From: Gaiellasilicea sp963811885
GTDB taxonomy: Bacteria; Actinomycetota; Thermoleophilia; Gaiellales; Gaiellaceae
Assembly (NCBI GenBank): GCA_963811885.1
Contig: CAWETB010000015.1
Location: 1,426,001 to 1,490,000 of the forward strand
Direction: 5' to 3'
DNA length: 64,000 nucleotides
This document shows positions 44,675-53,833 of this stretch, one piece after another (within the stretch, counting starts at the first letter, position 1; each line of letters opens with the position of its first letter). A program made the position numbers and the translations under genes. Below the pieces are notes generated by a model. It worked only from the letters and a program-made list of their open reading frames with translations, searched no databases and had not been told where the DNA came from.

Positions 44675-46283
44675 ATGAGCACTGCAGGCACACCGCGATC
44701 GAGGCGCATCGCCGCTGGATCGCTTCTCGTAGCCGTGGCCGCGGCACTGGCCGCGCTGCTGCTGCCGGGAACCGCGGCAGCGGCCCCGGCAAGCTGCGCC
44801 AACCGCAACAACAACACGTACCAGAAGCTGCTCCAGTGCATGACGCTCGAGGGCGTTCGCGAGCATCAGGCCGCGCTCCAGGAGATCGCGGACGAAAACG
44901 GCGGCACGCGCGCCGCCGGGACTCCGGGATACGACGCGAGCGTCGACTACGTGGTCGACACGCTCGAGGCGGCCGGCTGGACGGTGTCGACCCACGAGTT
45001 CGACTTCACGGTCGCGCAGCCGGTCCAGCAGCGACACGCCCACGGCCGTGACCCACGAGTCGGGCGGCGTGACGGGGAGCGCCCTGGGGGCAGTGAACAC
45101 CCAGGTCACACCGATCGACATCAACCTGACTCCTCCGCGTGCGACCACGAGCGGCTGCGACGGTGCCTTCACCGAAGCGGCTGTCGGGGCGCCGCTCACG
45201 GCCGATCCGGCAGGTCCGGACGACTTCGCGGGCTTCGTCCCCGGCCGGATCGCGCTGGTCCAGCGGGGCGGCTGCAGCTTCGCCCTCAAGGTCGCGAATG
45301 CGCAGACTGCAGGCGCGGCCGCGGTCATCCTCTTCAACCAGTGCAACACGCCCGACCGCTGCGTCACCCTGAGCAACATCACGGCGGAGCCGCCGGCCGG
45401 CTCGGCCTTCACCACGATCAGCGTCCCGGTGGTGGGTGTGAGCTTCGCTGCCGGTGAGCTGCTCGCCCGGGCCGGTACGACCGCGACCGTCGCGGTGGTG
45501 AACGACCCGCAGTCCGATGTGATCGCGGAGCTCAAGGGGAAGAACGACAACAACGTCGTCATGAGCGGCGCTCACCTCGACTCCGTCCCGGCGGGTCCCG
45601 GGATCAACGACAACGGCAGCGGCTCCGCAGCGCTGCTGGAGCTCGCCGAGCAGCTCGGGAACCACAAGCCGCAGAACACGCTGCGCCTCGCCTGGTGGGG
45701 CGCCGAGGAAGAGGGCCTGATCGGGTCGACGGCGTACGTGGACGACCTGAGCCAGGCTGAACGCGACCGGATCGCGCTGTACATGAACTACGACATGGTC
45801 GGCTCGCCGAACTACATCTTCATGGTGTACGACGCGAACCAGTCGACCTTCCCGGCGCCGGTCCCGATCCCACCGGGGTCGACCTCGATCGAGCTGGTCT
45901 ACGAGCAGTACTACACGCTCGTCGGCGAGCCCTACGACGACACCGAGTTCTCGGGCCGGAGCGACTACCAGGCGTTCATCGAGGCCGGGATCCCGTCAGG
46001 CGGTCTCTTCACCGGAGCCGAGGAGGAGAAGACGGCCCAGCAGCAGGCGATCTGGGGCGGCACGACAGGTGCGCAGCTCGACCCGTGCTACCACCTCGCG
46101 TGCGACACGTTCGCCAACAACAACGACCACGCGCTCGACGTCAACAGCGACCTGATCGCGTACGCCGAGCTGACGTTCGCCTACTCGACGCAGTCGGTGA
46201 ACGGCGTGAAGGGCAAGGACGTGCCGGACTCGCGGCTCACCGTGATCACGCCGAACGGCCCCGAAGGGACGTTCACTCCGTAG
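44675..46283 (+). CDS. Secreted M28 aminopeptidase with PA domain (frameshifted)
   Basis: About 535 residues. Signal peptide (IAAGSLLVAVAAALAALLLP), a PA insert (GRIALVQRGGCSFALKVANA, AGAAAVILFNQCN), and a di-zinc M28 domain: SGAHLDSVPAGPGINDNGSG, GAEEEGLIGS, YMNYDMVGSPN, and the late His in PCYHLACDT. The frame changes near 45030 (after FTVAQPVQQ). ATG 44675 follows GGAGGAG. Cleaves N-terminal residues outside the cell, like Streptomyces aminopeptidase S. Confidence 0.88.
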
Positions 46284-46291
46284 CACTTGCG

Positions 46292-46334
46292 AACGGTCGA
46301 TGGCTGTCGTATGTTCCGGCAGCCATCGACCGTT
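46292..46334. promoter_or_regulatory. 15-bp inverted repeat at the ArsR gene start
   Basis: AACGGTCGATGGCTG (46292-46306) and CAGCCATCGACCGTT (46320-46334), perfect arms with a 13-nt spacer, 9 nt after the peptidase stop. It covers the start region of the ArsR gene. Terminator of the peptidase gene or operator of the regulator. Confidence 0.6.
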
Positions 46335-46792
46335 TCGATCTTCCCCAGCCGGACTACGAGGCGGACGACGTCCTCGTCGTCACCGAGACCGAGCAGCTGC
46401 GCGCCCTCGCCGACGACGTCCGGCTCCGGATCGTCGCGATCCTGCGTGAGCGGGCGGCGACGACGACCGAGCTCGCCGAGAACGTCGGGCTCGCGAAGGG
46501 CACGGTCGCGCACCACCTGAAGGTGCTCGAGAGCGCCGGGCTCGTGAAGGTCGTCCGCACACGCCGCGTCCGGGCCCTGACCGAGAGCTTCTACGGGCGC
46601 GTCGCGAGGCTCTACGTGATCAAGAGCACCGACGAGAAGCCGCAGGAGCGCGTGCGGCTCTCGCCGGCGGACGCAGACTCGTTCCAGCGCCGCGTCGAAC
46701 GGCTTCTGCGCGACTTCCGCGGGTCGGAGGCGGCGCACGGCGAGGAGTACGAGCTGGTCGCAACCATCTACCGAAGCGGGGATTTCGCGTGA
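46304..46792 (+). CDS. ArsR-family winged-helix regulator
   Basis: About 160 residues. Winged helix TEQLRALADDVRLRIVAILR, TTELAENVGLAKGTVAHHLK, VLESAGLVKVVRTRRVRALT. No Cys/His metal site is obvious, so a metal sensor is unlikely. The start is uncertain: the coding frame has no ATG or GTG before the domain, and the given CTG at 46304 lies in an inverted repeat. The stop overlaps the MFS start (GTGA), so it probably controls or travels with the transporter. Confidence 0.8.
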   Translation: MSYVPAAIDRFDLPQPDYEADDVLVVTETEQLRALADDVRLRIVAILRERAATTTELAENVGLAKGTVAHHLKVLESAGLVKVVRTRRVRALTESFYGRVARLYVIKSTDEKPQERVRLSPADADSFQRRVERLLRDFRGSEAAHGEEYELVATIYRSGDFA

Positions 46793-48117
46793 GGCGACCC
46801 GGCGGCCTCTGGCTGCACCGCGACTTCCGCAGCCTGTGGGCGGCGGAGACGATCAGCGTCTTCGGGACCGGGATCTCGCAGCTGGCGCTGCCCCTCGTCG
46901 CGGTGATCACGCTGGATGCAAGCGCCTTCGAGGTCGCTCTCCTCGGGGTGATCGAGTTCGCTCCCTTCATCCTGATCAGCCTCCCCGCCGGCGTCTGGGT
47001 CGATCGGATGCGCCGCAAGCCGATCCTCGTCATCGCCGATCTGGGCCGGGCGTTCCTGCTCGCGTCGATCCCCGTCGCCTACTGGCTCGACATCCTCACG
47101 ATCTGGCAGCTCTACGTCGTCGGCTTCGTCGTCGGGATCCTGACGGTCTTCTTCGACGTCGCGTACCAGTCGTATCTCCCCTCGCTCGTCGCGCGCGACC
47201 AGCTCGTCGAAGGCAACTCGAAGCTGGAGATCAGCCGGTCCGCCGCCCAGCTCACCGCCCCTGGTCTGTCCGGCGTCCTCGTCGAGGCGATCAGAGCGCC
47301 GGGGACGGTGCTCGTCGACGCGATCAGCTTCTTCCTCTCCGCGATCTTTCTCTTCCGGATCCGCACGGAGGAGCGGGCGCCGCAGACGCGAGCCGAACGC
47401 GAGGCCGGGCCGGGGATGAAGGAGGAAGTGAAGGAGGGCCTGCGCTGGGTCTTCGGCAACCGCTACCTGCGCTGGATCGCGGCCAGCACGGCGACGTTCA
47501 ACTTCTTCGGGAACATCATCTTCGCGGTCTACCTCGTCTTCGCCGTTCGCACCCTCGGCCTCCGTCCCGGTGTGATCGGGCTGGTCTTCACGGTCTCGAG
47601 CATCGGCTACCTCGTCGGCGCCCTGCTCGCGAACCGCCTCTCGCGCCGCTTCGGGGTCGGGCCGACGATCATCATCGGCGCAGCGGGGTCGGTCTCGCTC
47701 CTGCTCCTCGCCGTCGCTCCGGAGTCGAACCCGATCCCGTTCCTGATCGCAGCGCAGGCGATCTCGGGCATGGGCGTGCCGATCTACAACATCACCCAGG
47801 TCAGCTTCCGGCAGGCGATCACGCCGGAGCGGATCCAGGGGCGGATGAACTCGGTGATGCGCTTCATCGTCTGGGGCGTGATGCCGCTCGGGGCACTGCT
47901 GGGCGGCGCACTCGGGTCGTGGGTCAGCCTGCGCTTCGCGATCTGGGTCGGCGCGATCGGTATGTCGCTGGCGGTCCTGCCGGTGCTCCTCTCGCCGGTG
48001 CGGACGCTGCGCGAGATGCCCGAGCCGGTCGAGGAGCCGCTGCCGTCGGAGGCGGAGGCCGCAGGCGGGCTCGTCCCCGCCACCGCCGGAGCCCTGCCCG
48101 CGGCGCCTCCCGACTGA
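46789..48117 (+). CDS. MFS transporter (MFS_3/EntS-like)
   Basis: 442 residues, about twelve membrane segments. Starts LHRDFRSLWAAETISVFGTG, the conserved loop LPAGVWVDRMRRKPILV, and the second-half repeat LLANRLSRRFGVG. The family exports small molecules (siderophores, macrolides). Coupled to the ArsR-type regulator by a 4-nt overlap, which suggests substrate-responsive export. Substrate unknown. C-terminal tail Pro/Glu/Ala-rich. Confidence 0.88.
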   Translation: MRRPGGLWLHRDFRSLWAAETISVFGTGISQLALPLVAVITLDASAFEVALLGVIEFAPFILISLPAGVWVDRMRRKPILVIADLGRAFLLASIPVAYWLDILTIWQLYVVGFVVGILTVFFDVAYQSYLPSLVARDQLVEGNSKLEISRSAAQLTAPGLSGVLVEAIRAPGTVLVDAISFFLSAIFLFRIRTEERAPQTRAEREAGPGMKEEVKEGLRWVFGNRYLRWIAASTATFNFFGNIIFAVYLVFAVRTLGLRPGVIGLVFTVSSIGYLVGALLANRLSRRFGVGPTIIIGAAGSVSLLLLAVAPESNPIPFLIAAQAISGMGVPIYNITQVSFRQAITPERIQGRMNSVMRFIVWGVMPLGALLGGALGSWVSLRFAIWVGAIGMSLAVLPVLLSPVRTLREMPEPVEEPLPSEAEAAGGLVPATAGALPAAPPD

Positions 48118-48144
48118 CCGCGGCCGCGCTGTACCGTTCGTCGC

Positions 48145-48972
48145 ATGCCCGAGCTACCCGAGGTCGAGGCGTGGGTGCGCGAGCTCGACCCGCTCGTGTC
48201 GGCCGCGCCGGTGCTGCAGGCGGGGCCTGCGCACATCGCGACGCTGAAGACGTTCGACCCGCCGCTGCGTGAGCTCGAGGGCAGGCGGTTCGCGGGAGCA
48301 GGCAGGCGCGGCAAGTGGCTCCTCTTCCCCACGGCCGACAAGGCGCTCCAGCTCCGCGTCCATCTGATGAGCGCCGGGCGGATCCGGCACCTCGCCTCCG
48401 GCGCCAAGGGCCCGAAGACGCCCGCGTTCAGGCTCCGCTTCGAGAACGGCGGCGAGCTCGTGCTGACCGAGGCCGGGTCGAAGAAGCGCGCCGGCGTCTG
48501 GCTCGAGTCTCCCGAGCAGACGCAGGCCGAGCTCGCGCATCTCGGTCCGGAGGCGCTCGGGCTCGGCGTCGAGAAGCTGCGCGAGATCCTCGCGGGCGAC
48601 AACCGGCGGCTGCACTCGCTCCTGCGCGACCAGCGCGCGATCGCCGGGATCGGGCGGGCGCACGCGAACGAGATCCTTCATCGCGCCCAGCTGTCGCCGT
48701 TCGCGCTCTCCGGCAACCTCGACGAGGCCGAGATCGAGCGGCTCGCGGCGGCGATCGAGGACGACCTGACGCGTGCGCTCGAGCTGCGCCTCGCCGGCAA
48801 GGGCGACAAGGACGTCTACCTCGTCCACCGCAAGCTCGGCGAGCCGTGCCCGCGGTGCGGCGACCCGCTGCGGCAGGTCGATTACGAGGAGCACACCGTC
48901 TTCTACTGCGCGCCCTGCCAGACCGGCGGCAGGGTGCTGAAGGACCGCCGCATGTCGCGGCTCCTTCGGTAG
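48145..48972 (+). CDS. Fpg/Nei-family DNA glycosylase
   Basis: 275 residues. Catalytic N-terminus PELPEVEAWVREL (Pro1, Glu2 after Met removal), H2TH region (AIAGIGRAHANEILHRAQLS) and a C-terminal zinc finger built from CPRCGDP and YCAPCQTGGR. It removes oxidised bases with AP-lyase action. TACCGT lies 7 nt before ATG 48145. Whether it prefers 8-oxoG (Fpg) or pyrimidines (Nei) is not decided here. Confidence 0.92.
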   Translation: MPELPEVEAWVRELDPLVSAAPVLQAGPAHIATLKTFDPPLRELEGRRFAGAGRRGKWLLFPTADKALQLRVHLMSAGRIRHLASGAKGPKTPAFRLRFENGGELVLTEAGSKKRAGVWLESPEQTQAELAHLGPEALGLGVEKLREILAGDNRRLHSLLRDQRAIAGIGRAHANEILHRAQLSPFALSGNLDEAEIERLAAAIEDDLTRALELRLAGKGDKDVYLVHRKLGEPCPRCGDPLRQVDYEEHTVFYCAPCQTGGRVLKDRRMSRLLR

Positions 48973-48973
48973 C

Positions 48974-49134
48974 TCAGCTGCCTGCCGCGTCCGTCGCCGT
49001 CACGTAGCGCGACGGCTCGGCCTCGAAGCGGCTGCGGCAGCCGGCGCCATCGCCGCGGCGCCGATCCGCCCCGTACGGACGGACAGCGTGCCGTTCTCGG
49101 GTCCGAGCCTGTGCGTGCCGGCCGGGAGTGGCAT
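48974..49134 (-). pseudogene. YceI-like gene remnant
   Basis: The N-terminal PLPAGTHRLGPENGTLSVRT then GRIGAAA resembles the start of actinobacterial YceI proteins. It then runs out after about 40 codons; a shifted frame ends RFEAEPSRYVTATDAAGS with TGA at 48974. The normal body (about 130 residues) is missing. Probably a deletion remnant. The rest of 48973-49228 shows no other gene. Confidence 0.45.
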
Positions 49135-49228
49135 GCGCGGAGCCTAGTGCAGCGCCGACGGACACCTGTCGACTTCGGCCCCGCTCGTTCGTCCTATGCA
49201 ATGACTACCGCAACCAAAGGAGGAGTTC

Positions 49229-49591
49229 ATGGCCGGACAGATGGTCCACGTCGAGATCCCAGCGGCGGACACCGGCAAGGCGCGCGAGTTCTGGGGCGGG
49301 CTCTTCGGCTGGGAGTTCCAGGCGTACGAGGGCAGCCCGACCGAGTACCACATGGCTCGTTTCTCGGAGAGCCAGGGCGGCGCGATCACGGGGGACGACG
49401 GGAGCACCAAGGGCCCGCGCGTCTACTTCGACGTCGACGACATCAATGCGGGCGTCGCGCGTGTGAAGGAGCTCGGCGGCGAATCGAGCGACTCCATGGC
49501 CGTCCCCAGCATGGGTTGGTTCGCGACGTGCTCGGACAGCCAGGGCAATTCGTTCGGCCTCTGGCAGACCGACCCGTCGGCCTCGATGTAG
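49229..49591 (+). CDS. VOC (glyoxalase/bleomycin resistance) family protein
   Basis: 120 residues, one VOC domain made of two beta-alpha-beta-beta-beta halves: MVHVEIPAADTGKAREFWGG, FGWEFQAY ... VYFDVDDINAGVARVKELGG, CSDSQGNSFGLWQTD. Metal-ligand positions are plausible (His in VHVEIP, Glu near the end is replaced by a Gly/Leu context), so activity is unsure. ATG 49229 follows GGAGGAG. Confidence 0.85.
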   Translation: MAGQMVHVEIPAADTGKAREFWGGLFGWEFQAYEGSPTEYHMARFSESQGGAITGDDGSTKGPRVYFDVDDINAGVARVKELGGESSDSMAVPSMGWFATCSDSQGNSFGLWQTDPSASM

Positions 49592-49607
49592 GCAGCGCGC
49601 CGCGAAA

Positions 49608-49642
49608 GGACATGTCCTAGGGACTGTCCCTGGGACATGTCC
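49608..49642. repeat. REP-like palindrome, copy A
   Basis: 35 bp: GGACATGTCC, TA, GGGACTGTCCC, T, then GGACATGTCC within GGGACATGTCC. Three nested GGAC...GTCC palindromes. Lies 17 nt after the VOC gene stop. Confidence 0.85.
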
Positions 49643-49680
49643 TGAACGGCGCTCCCGGCTGCCCTGAAGGCGGTTCGCGC

Positions 49681-50229
49681 TCAGCTCGGCAGCGTGACGG
49701 TGAGGCGCTCGCCGTCGAGCGCAACCTCGCCGCCGAGCGCCTGCACGAGCTGAACCGCGACAGCCGCGCCGAGGTCCTTGGCGGTCTCGCCCATCACGAT
49801 CGGTGCGGCGTCTGCCGTCACCGGCTCGATCGTGACTCGGGGGCCGTCGACCGTGACCGTGGTGGTGACGCCCCCGTGGCGAGCGGCCGCCCGGTCGAGC
49901 GAGGCGAGCGCGCGCTCGACCGGCTCGGGATCGACCTGGACGACCGCCCCGGTGCCGGTGGCGCCGTCGGGAGCGAGTGAGAGCGAGTCCACTTCGCGGA
50001 CGACCGGGTCGTAGCGGCCGCCCTCGATCCGCGCGGCGAGCGAGAGCAGGTCGAGCAGCTGGGCGAGCTCGTCGGCCGAGGTGTCGATCAGGCCGAGGTA
50101 GCGGTCGCGCTTCTCGTCCTCGAGCTCGTCCATTCGCAGCATCGTCTTCGCGAAGCCCGAGACCGTCGCCAACGGTGTCCGCAGGTCGTGGCATGCGAGC
50201 GAGACGAGGCGGGAGAAGTCGTCGGCCAC
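49681..50229 (-). CDS. Histidine-kinase-like protein with degenerate ATPase half
   Basis: 182 residues, no membrane segment. HisKA domain FSRLVSLACHDLRTPLATVS (phospho-acceptor His), then a C-terminal half that resembles the end of a HATPase (KDLGAAVAVQLVQALGGEVA, LTVTLP) but has no N box, DxGxG or other ATP-binding motifs. It may be a phosphotransfer or scaffolding module. GTG 50229 lies 20 nt from the divergent FolE2 start and was chosen on spacing. Confidence 0.75.
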   Translation of the reverse strand: MADDFSRLVSLACHDLRTPLATVSGFAKTMLRMDELEDEKRDRYLGLIDTSADELAQLLDLLSLAARIEGGRYDPVVREVDSLSLAPDGATGTGAVVQVDPEPVERALASLDRAAARHGGVTTTVTVDGPRVTIEPVTADAAPIVMGETAKDLGAAVAVQLVQALGGEVALDGERLTVTLPS

Positions 50230-50237
50230 GGCGCTGC

Positions 50238-50244
50238 TAGCGTA
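50238..50244. promoter_or_regulatory. Overlapping divergent -10 elements
   Basis: TAGCGTA contains plus TAGCGT (6 nt before GTG 50250) and minus TACGCT (9 nt before GTG 50229). Only 20 nt separate the two starts. Confidence 0.5.
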
Positions 50245-50249
50245 ACCGC

Positions 50250-51215
50250 GTGACGGAGATCTCAAGCGCCACGCCCGATCTCCAGGCGTCCTCGCCCGAG
50301 GTGCGGCTGTCGCTGACGCGCGCCGGCGTCACCGGCGTCCAGAAGGCGATCCGCGTCAGCCACGAGGGGCACCAGACGGTGATGACCGCGCAGATCGAGT
50401 GCACGGTCGATCTCTCACGCGAGCAAAAGGGCGTGCACATGTCCCGCTTCCCCGAGTTGTTCGAGGAGGCGATCGAGGCGGTCGTCGGGACCGAGGCGCT
50501 GCACGTCGAGGCGCTCGCAGAGGACATTGCCCGCCACATCGTCGGCCGCCAGAGTGCGTTGCGTGCCGAGGCGCGGATCACCGCACAGTGGCCGGTGCGG
50601 CGGACGACGCCCGTCAGCAAGCTCTCGACGCAGGAGATGGTCTCGCTCGTCGGGATCGCCGCGGCGACGGCCGACCGCGTGCGCCGGGTCGTCGGCGTCG
50701 AGGCGACCGGGATCAACGCCTGCCCGTGTGCCCAGGGTCTCGTCCGCGGCCGGGCCGCCGAGCGGCTGGCCGAGGCCGGCTACGAGGACGTCGAGCGGAT
50801 CCTCGACCTCGTGCCGCTCGCGACCCACAACCAGCGCGGGCGCGGCTCGCTCTACGTCGGCACCGACAGGCAGCTCGACGCGAACGACCTGGTCGCGGTC
50901 GTGCAGGGGTCGATGAGCGCACCGATCTACGAGCTGCTGAAGCGGCCCGACGAGCTCTTCGTCGTCGAGCACGCGCACCTGCAGCCCCGCTTCGTCGAGG
51001 ACTCCGTCCGGCTCTCGATCAAGGGCGCCCTCGAGGCGATGCCCGATCTCGCCGACGGCGATTTCGTGTTCGCACGCCAGATCAATTTCGAGACGATCCA
51101 TGCGCACGACGTCCTCGCCGAGCGCGAGGGAACGGTCGGCGAGCTCCGCGCCGAGCTCGGCGGCGGCGCTCCGGCCGGGAGGCACACGAGCCTCGCCGAC
51201 TGGCTCGCCGGCTAA
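50250..51215 (+). CDS. folE2: GTP cyclohydrolase FolE2/MptA family
   Basis: 321 residues. Converts GTP to a dihydroneopterin-type product, first step of folate (or related pterin) synthesis, using a zinc-independent metal site. Family motifs: CTVDLSREQKGVHMSRFPEL, RTTPVSKLSTQEMVSL, NACPCAQGLVRG (metal Cys), ATHNQRGRGSLYVG, EHAHLQPRFVEDSVR. GTG 50250 has TAGCGT 6 nt upstream. Convergent with plsY, whose stop overlaps by 4 nt. Confidence 0.92.
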   Translation: MTEISSATPDLQASSPEVRLSLTRAGVTGVQKAIRVSHEGHQTVMTAQIECTVDLSREQKGVHMSRFPELFEEAIEAVVGTEALHVEALAEDIARHIVGRQSALRAEARITAQWPVRRTTPVSKLSTQEMVSLVGIAAATADRVRRVVGVEATGINACPCAQGLVRGRAAERLAEAGYEDVERILDLVPLATHNQRGRGSLYVGTDRQLDANDLVAVVQGSMSAPIYELLKRPDELFVVEHAHLQPRFVEDSVRLSIKGALEAMPDLADGDFVFARQINFETIHAHDVLAEREGTVGELRAELGGGAPAGRHTSLADWLAG

Positions 51216-51817
51216 GCCGGCTTCGGCCCGCGCCGGAAGTGGAAGCGGCTCTCGGTCCCCGCGCGCAGGCGCGCGATGTTGGCCTTGTGCAGGACGAGCA
51301 CGGCAACGGCCGCGATCGCGGCGAAGACGATCACCGGCCACGGCTCCCCGAGCGCGAGCGCGACGAACGGGAGCGCGACGCCCGTGACCATCGACGCCAG
51401 CGAGGCGTAGCGGAAGACGAGGAAGACGACGAGCCAGATCGCGACCCCGATCAGCCCGAGCAGCGGCACGACGCCGAGGAACGTCCCGCCCCCGGTCGCG
51501 ACCGTCTTGCCGCCCTTCTGGAAGCGGAGAAAGAGCGGCCGCCAGTGGCCGAGCATCGCCGCGCCGCCCGCGAGCACGCCGACCAGCGGACTGACCAGGA
51601 TCGTGCCGACGAACGCGGGCACGAAGCCCTTGGCGACGTCGAGCACGACGATCGGGATCCCGTAGCCCTTTCCGTACGTGCGCCAGACGTTGCTTGCGCC
51701 GATGTTGCCGCTGCCGACTGTGCGGACGTCCTCGTGCTTGAGCAGCAGCACGAGCCAGTAGCCGAACGGCATCGACCCCAGCAGGTAACCGCCGAGGACG
51801 ACGAGAACGGCGGTCAT
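51212..51817 (-). CDS. plsY: Glycerol-3-phosphate acyltransferase PlsY
   Basis: 201 residues, five membrane segments. Motifs GYLLGSMPFGYWL, VGSGNIGASNVWRTYGKGYG, HWRPLFLRFQKGGKTVATGG match PlsY, which transfers acyl groups from acyl-phosphate to glycerol-3-phosphate at the membrane. ATG 51817, 4 nt after the SOD-like gene stop, so the two are likely co-transcribed. Confidence 0.95.
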   Translation of the reverse strand: MTAVLVVLGGYLLGSMPFGYWLVLLLKHEDVRTVGSGNIGASNVWRTYGKGYGIPIVVLDVAKGFVPAFVGTILVSPLVGVLAGGAAMLGHWRPLFLRFQKGGKTVATGGGTFLGVVPLLGLIGVAIWLVVFLVFRYASLASMVTGVALPFVALALGEPWPVIVFAAIAAVAVLVLHKANIARLRAGTESRFHFRRGPKPA

Positions 51818-51821
51818 CGGG

Positions 51822-52433
51822 CTATCTGAGCGGGATCTGGTACTTGGAGACCCAGTCGTTCACGACGGCCCAGTCCAGGTTGGCGAAGAAGGCGTCGATG
51901 TAGGCGCCGCGATCGGTCTGGTAGTCGAGGAAGTAGGCGTGCTCGTAGACGTCGAGCGCCACGAGCGGGGTCGCGTTCCAGATCGGATAGGTGTTCTGGG
52001 CGTCGCCGATGTAGTTGAAGAGCCGCCCCTCGTCCCAGTCGTACGCAGTCCACGCCCAGCCGCGGCCGCCCATGCCCGTCGCCTTCAAGTCGTCGCGCCA
52101 GGCCTGCGCCGAGCCGAAGTCGCGCTTGATCAGATCGGCGATCGCGCCCTTGGGGTCGCCGCCGCTGCCGCCGAGGTGCTCGAAGTAGACCTCGTGGTTC
52201 TTGATCCCGCCCACGGCGAACGAGAGCTCGACCTTGAGCGCGCGCACCTCCGAGTAGATCTGGTTCGCGCTGCCGAGGTCGGCCGAGCCGAGCTTGCCGA
52301 GGATCTCGTTCCGCTTGTTCACGTAGCCCTGGTAGAGCTTGTAGTGAGCCTCGACCGACGCGCGCGAGATCCCGTCGAGCTCCAGCACGGCCGGCTTCAG
52401 CTCGCGCGGCCTGATCTCCTCGTAACTCGACAT
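51822..52433 (-). CDS. Fe/Mn superoxide dismutase-family protein, divergent
   Basis: 203 residues. Fold landmarks are kept: GGIKNHEVYFEHLGG, GGRGWAWTAYDW, LDVYEHAYFLDYQ (Asp and His ligands). The first helix differs: EAHYKLYQGYV replaces the canonical EIHHSKHHQAYV, one residue shorter between His and Tyr and without the gateway His. Activity is therefore uncertain. ATG 52433 follows GGAGGTAGGA. Divergent from a canonical SOD gene with about 104 nt between. Confidence 0.85.
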   Translation of the reverse strand: MSSYEEIRPRELKPAVLELDGISRASVEAHYKLYQGYVNKRNEILGKLGSADLGSANQIYSEVRALKVELSFAVGGIKNHEVYFEHLGGSGGDPKGAIADLIKRDFGSAQAWRDDLKATGMGGRGWAWTAYDWDEGRLFNYIGDAQNTYPIWNATPLVALDVYEHAYFLDYQTDRGAYIDAFFANLDWAVVNDWVSKYQIPLR

Positions 52434-52537
52434 TCCTACCTCCACACGGTTGTAAGCAGCACAGCCTTCGGCGAATCGTCGGGGATTGCGGCGCGGAGCA
52501 TATCCTTGACCCCACCTGCCGAGACGAAGGAGCCGTG

Positions 52538-53155
<618 letters not shown>

Positions 53156-53161
53156 GGGCGG

Positions 53162-53824
53162 TTGCGCACGCTTCTCACCGGCGGCACCGGCAAGCTCGGC
53201 GCCGCGGTCGCAGAGCGGCTGCGCGGCGAGGGCTGGCAGGTGCTCGCGGCCGGAAGCCGCGACGGCGACGTCTCGCGCGCCGACGAGGCGCGTGCGCTCG
53301 TCGGGCGGGCGGTGGACGAGCTCGGCGGCCTCGACGTCGTCATCAACGGCGCGTCGGCCGGATTCGAGGCGAAGCCGTTCGAGCAGGTCTCCGAGGCCGA
53401 TGTCGACGCGGCGCTCGGCGCGACCGTCAAGGGAAGCTTCTTCGTCACCCAAGCGGCGACGCCGCACCTCCGCGAGTCACGCGGCCTCGTGGTCATGATC
53501 GAGGACGTCGCCGCCTACCAGCCCTGGCCCGCGTTCGCGGCGCACTGCGCGGCCAAGGCAGCGCAGGCGATGCTGACGCGGACGCTGGCGAAGGCGCTCG
53601 CCCCCGACGTGCGCGTCTGCGGGATCGCGCCGGGCCCCGTGGCGCTCGAGCCGGGCGACGATCGGGAGCGGCGTGCCGCCGAGACCGCGCTGCGGCGGGT
53701 CGGCTCGCCCGACGACATCGCGGGAGCGATCGTCTATCTCGCGGGCGCGGACTTCGTCACCGGCGCGACGATCGCCGTCGACGGAGGCCGGCTGCTGCAA
53801 ACCGGGTCGTCCGGCCATGCGTAG
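53162..53824 (+). CDS. SDR-family oxidoreductase, pteridine-reductase-like with altered active site
   Basis: 220 residues. Cofactor motif LLTGGTGKLGAAVAERL, INGASAG, and PGPVALEPG are SDR features. The catalytic Ser position reads IEDV, with Asp as in pteridine reductases, and the catalytic Tyr of YxxxK is His (AHCAAK). TTG 53162. It lies between sodA and an ECF sigma gene, with FolE2 and ThyX nearby. Pterin reduction is a guess; loss of activity is possible. Confidence 0.82.
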   Translation: MRTLLTGGTGKLGAAVAERLRGEGWQVLAAGSRDGDVSRADEARALVGRAVDELGGLDVVINGASAGFEAKPFEQVSEADVDAALGATVKGSFFVTQAATPHLRESRGLVVMIEDVAAYQPWPAFAAHCAAKAAQAMLTRTLAKALAPDVRVCGIAPGPVALEPGDDRERRAAETALRRVGSPDDIAGAIVYLAGADFVTGATIAVDGGRLLQTGSSGHA

Positions 53825-53833
53825 ACCGAATGC

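Noticed and set aside
49608..49642. REP copies as simple rho-independent terminators
   Set aside because: The conserved nested palindrome, lack of T runs and four near-identical copies fit a repeat family better, although they may also stop transcription.
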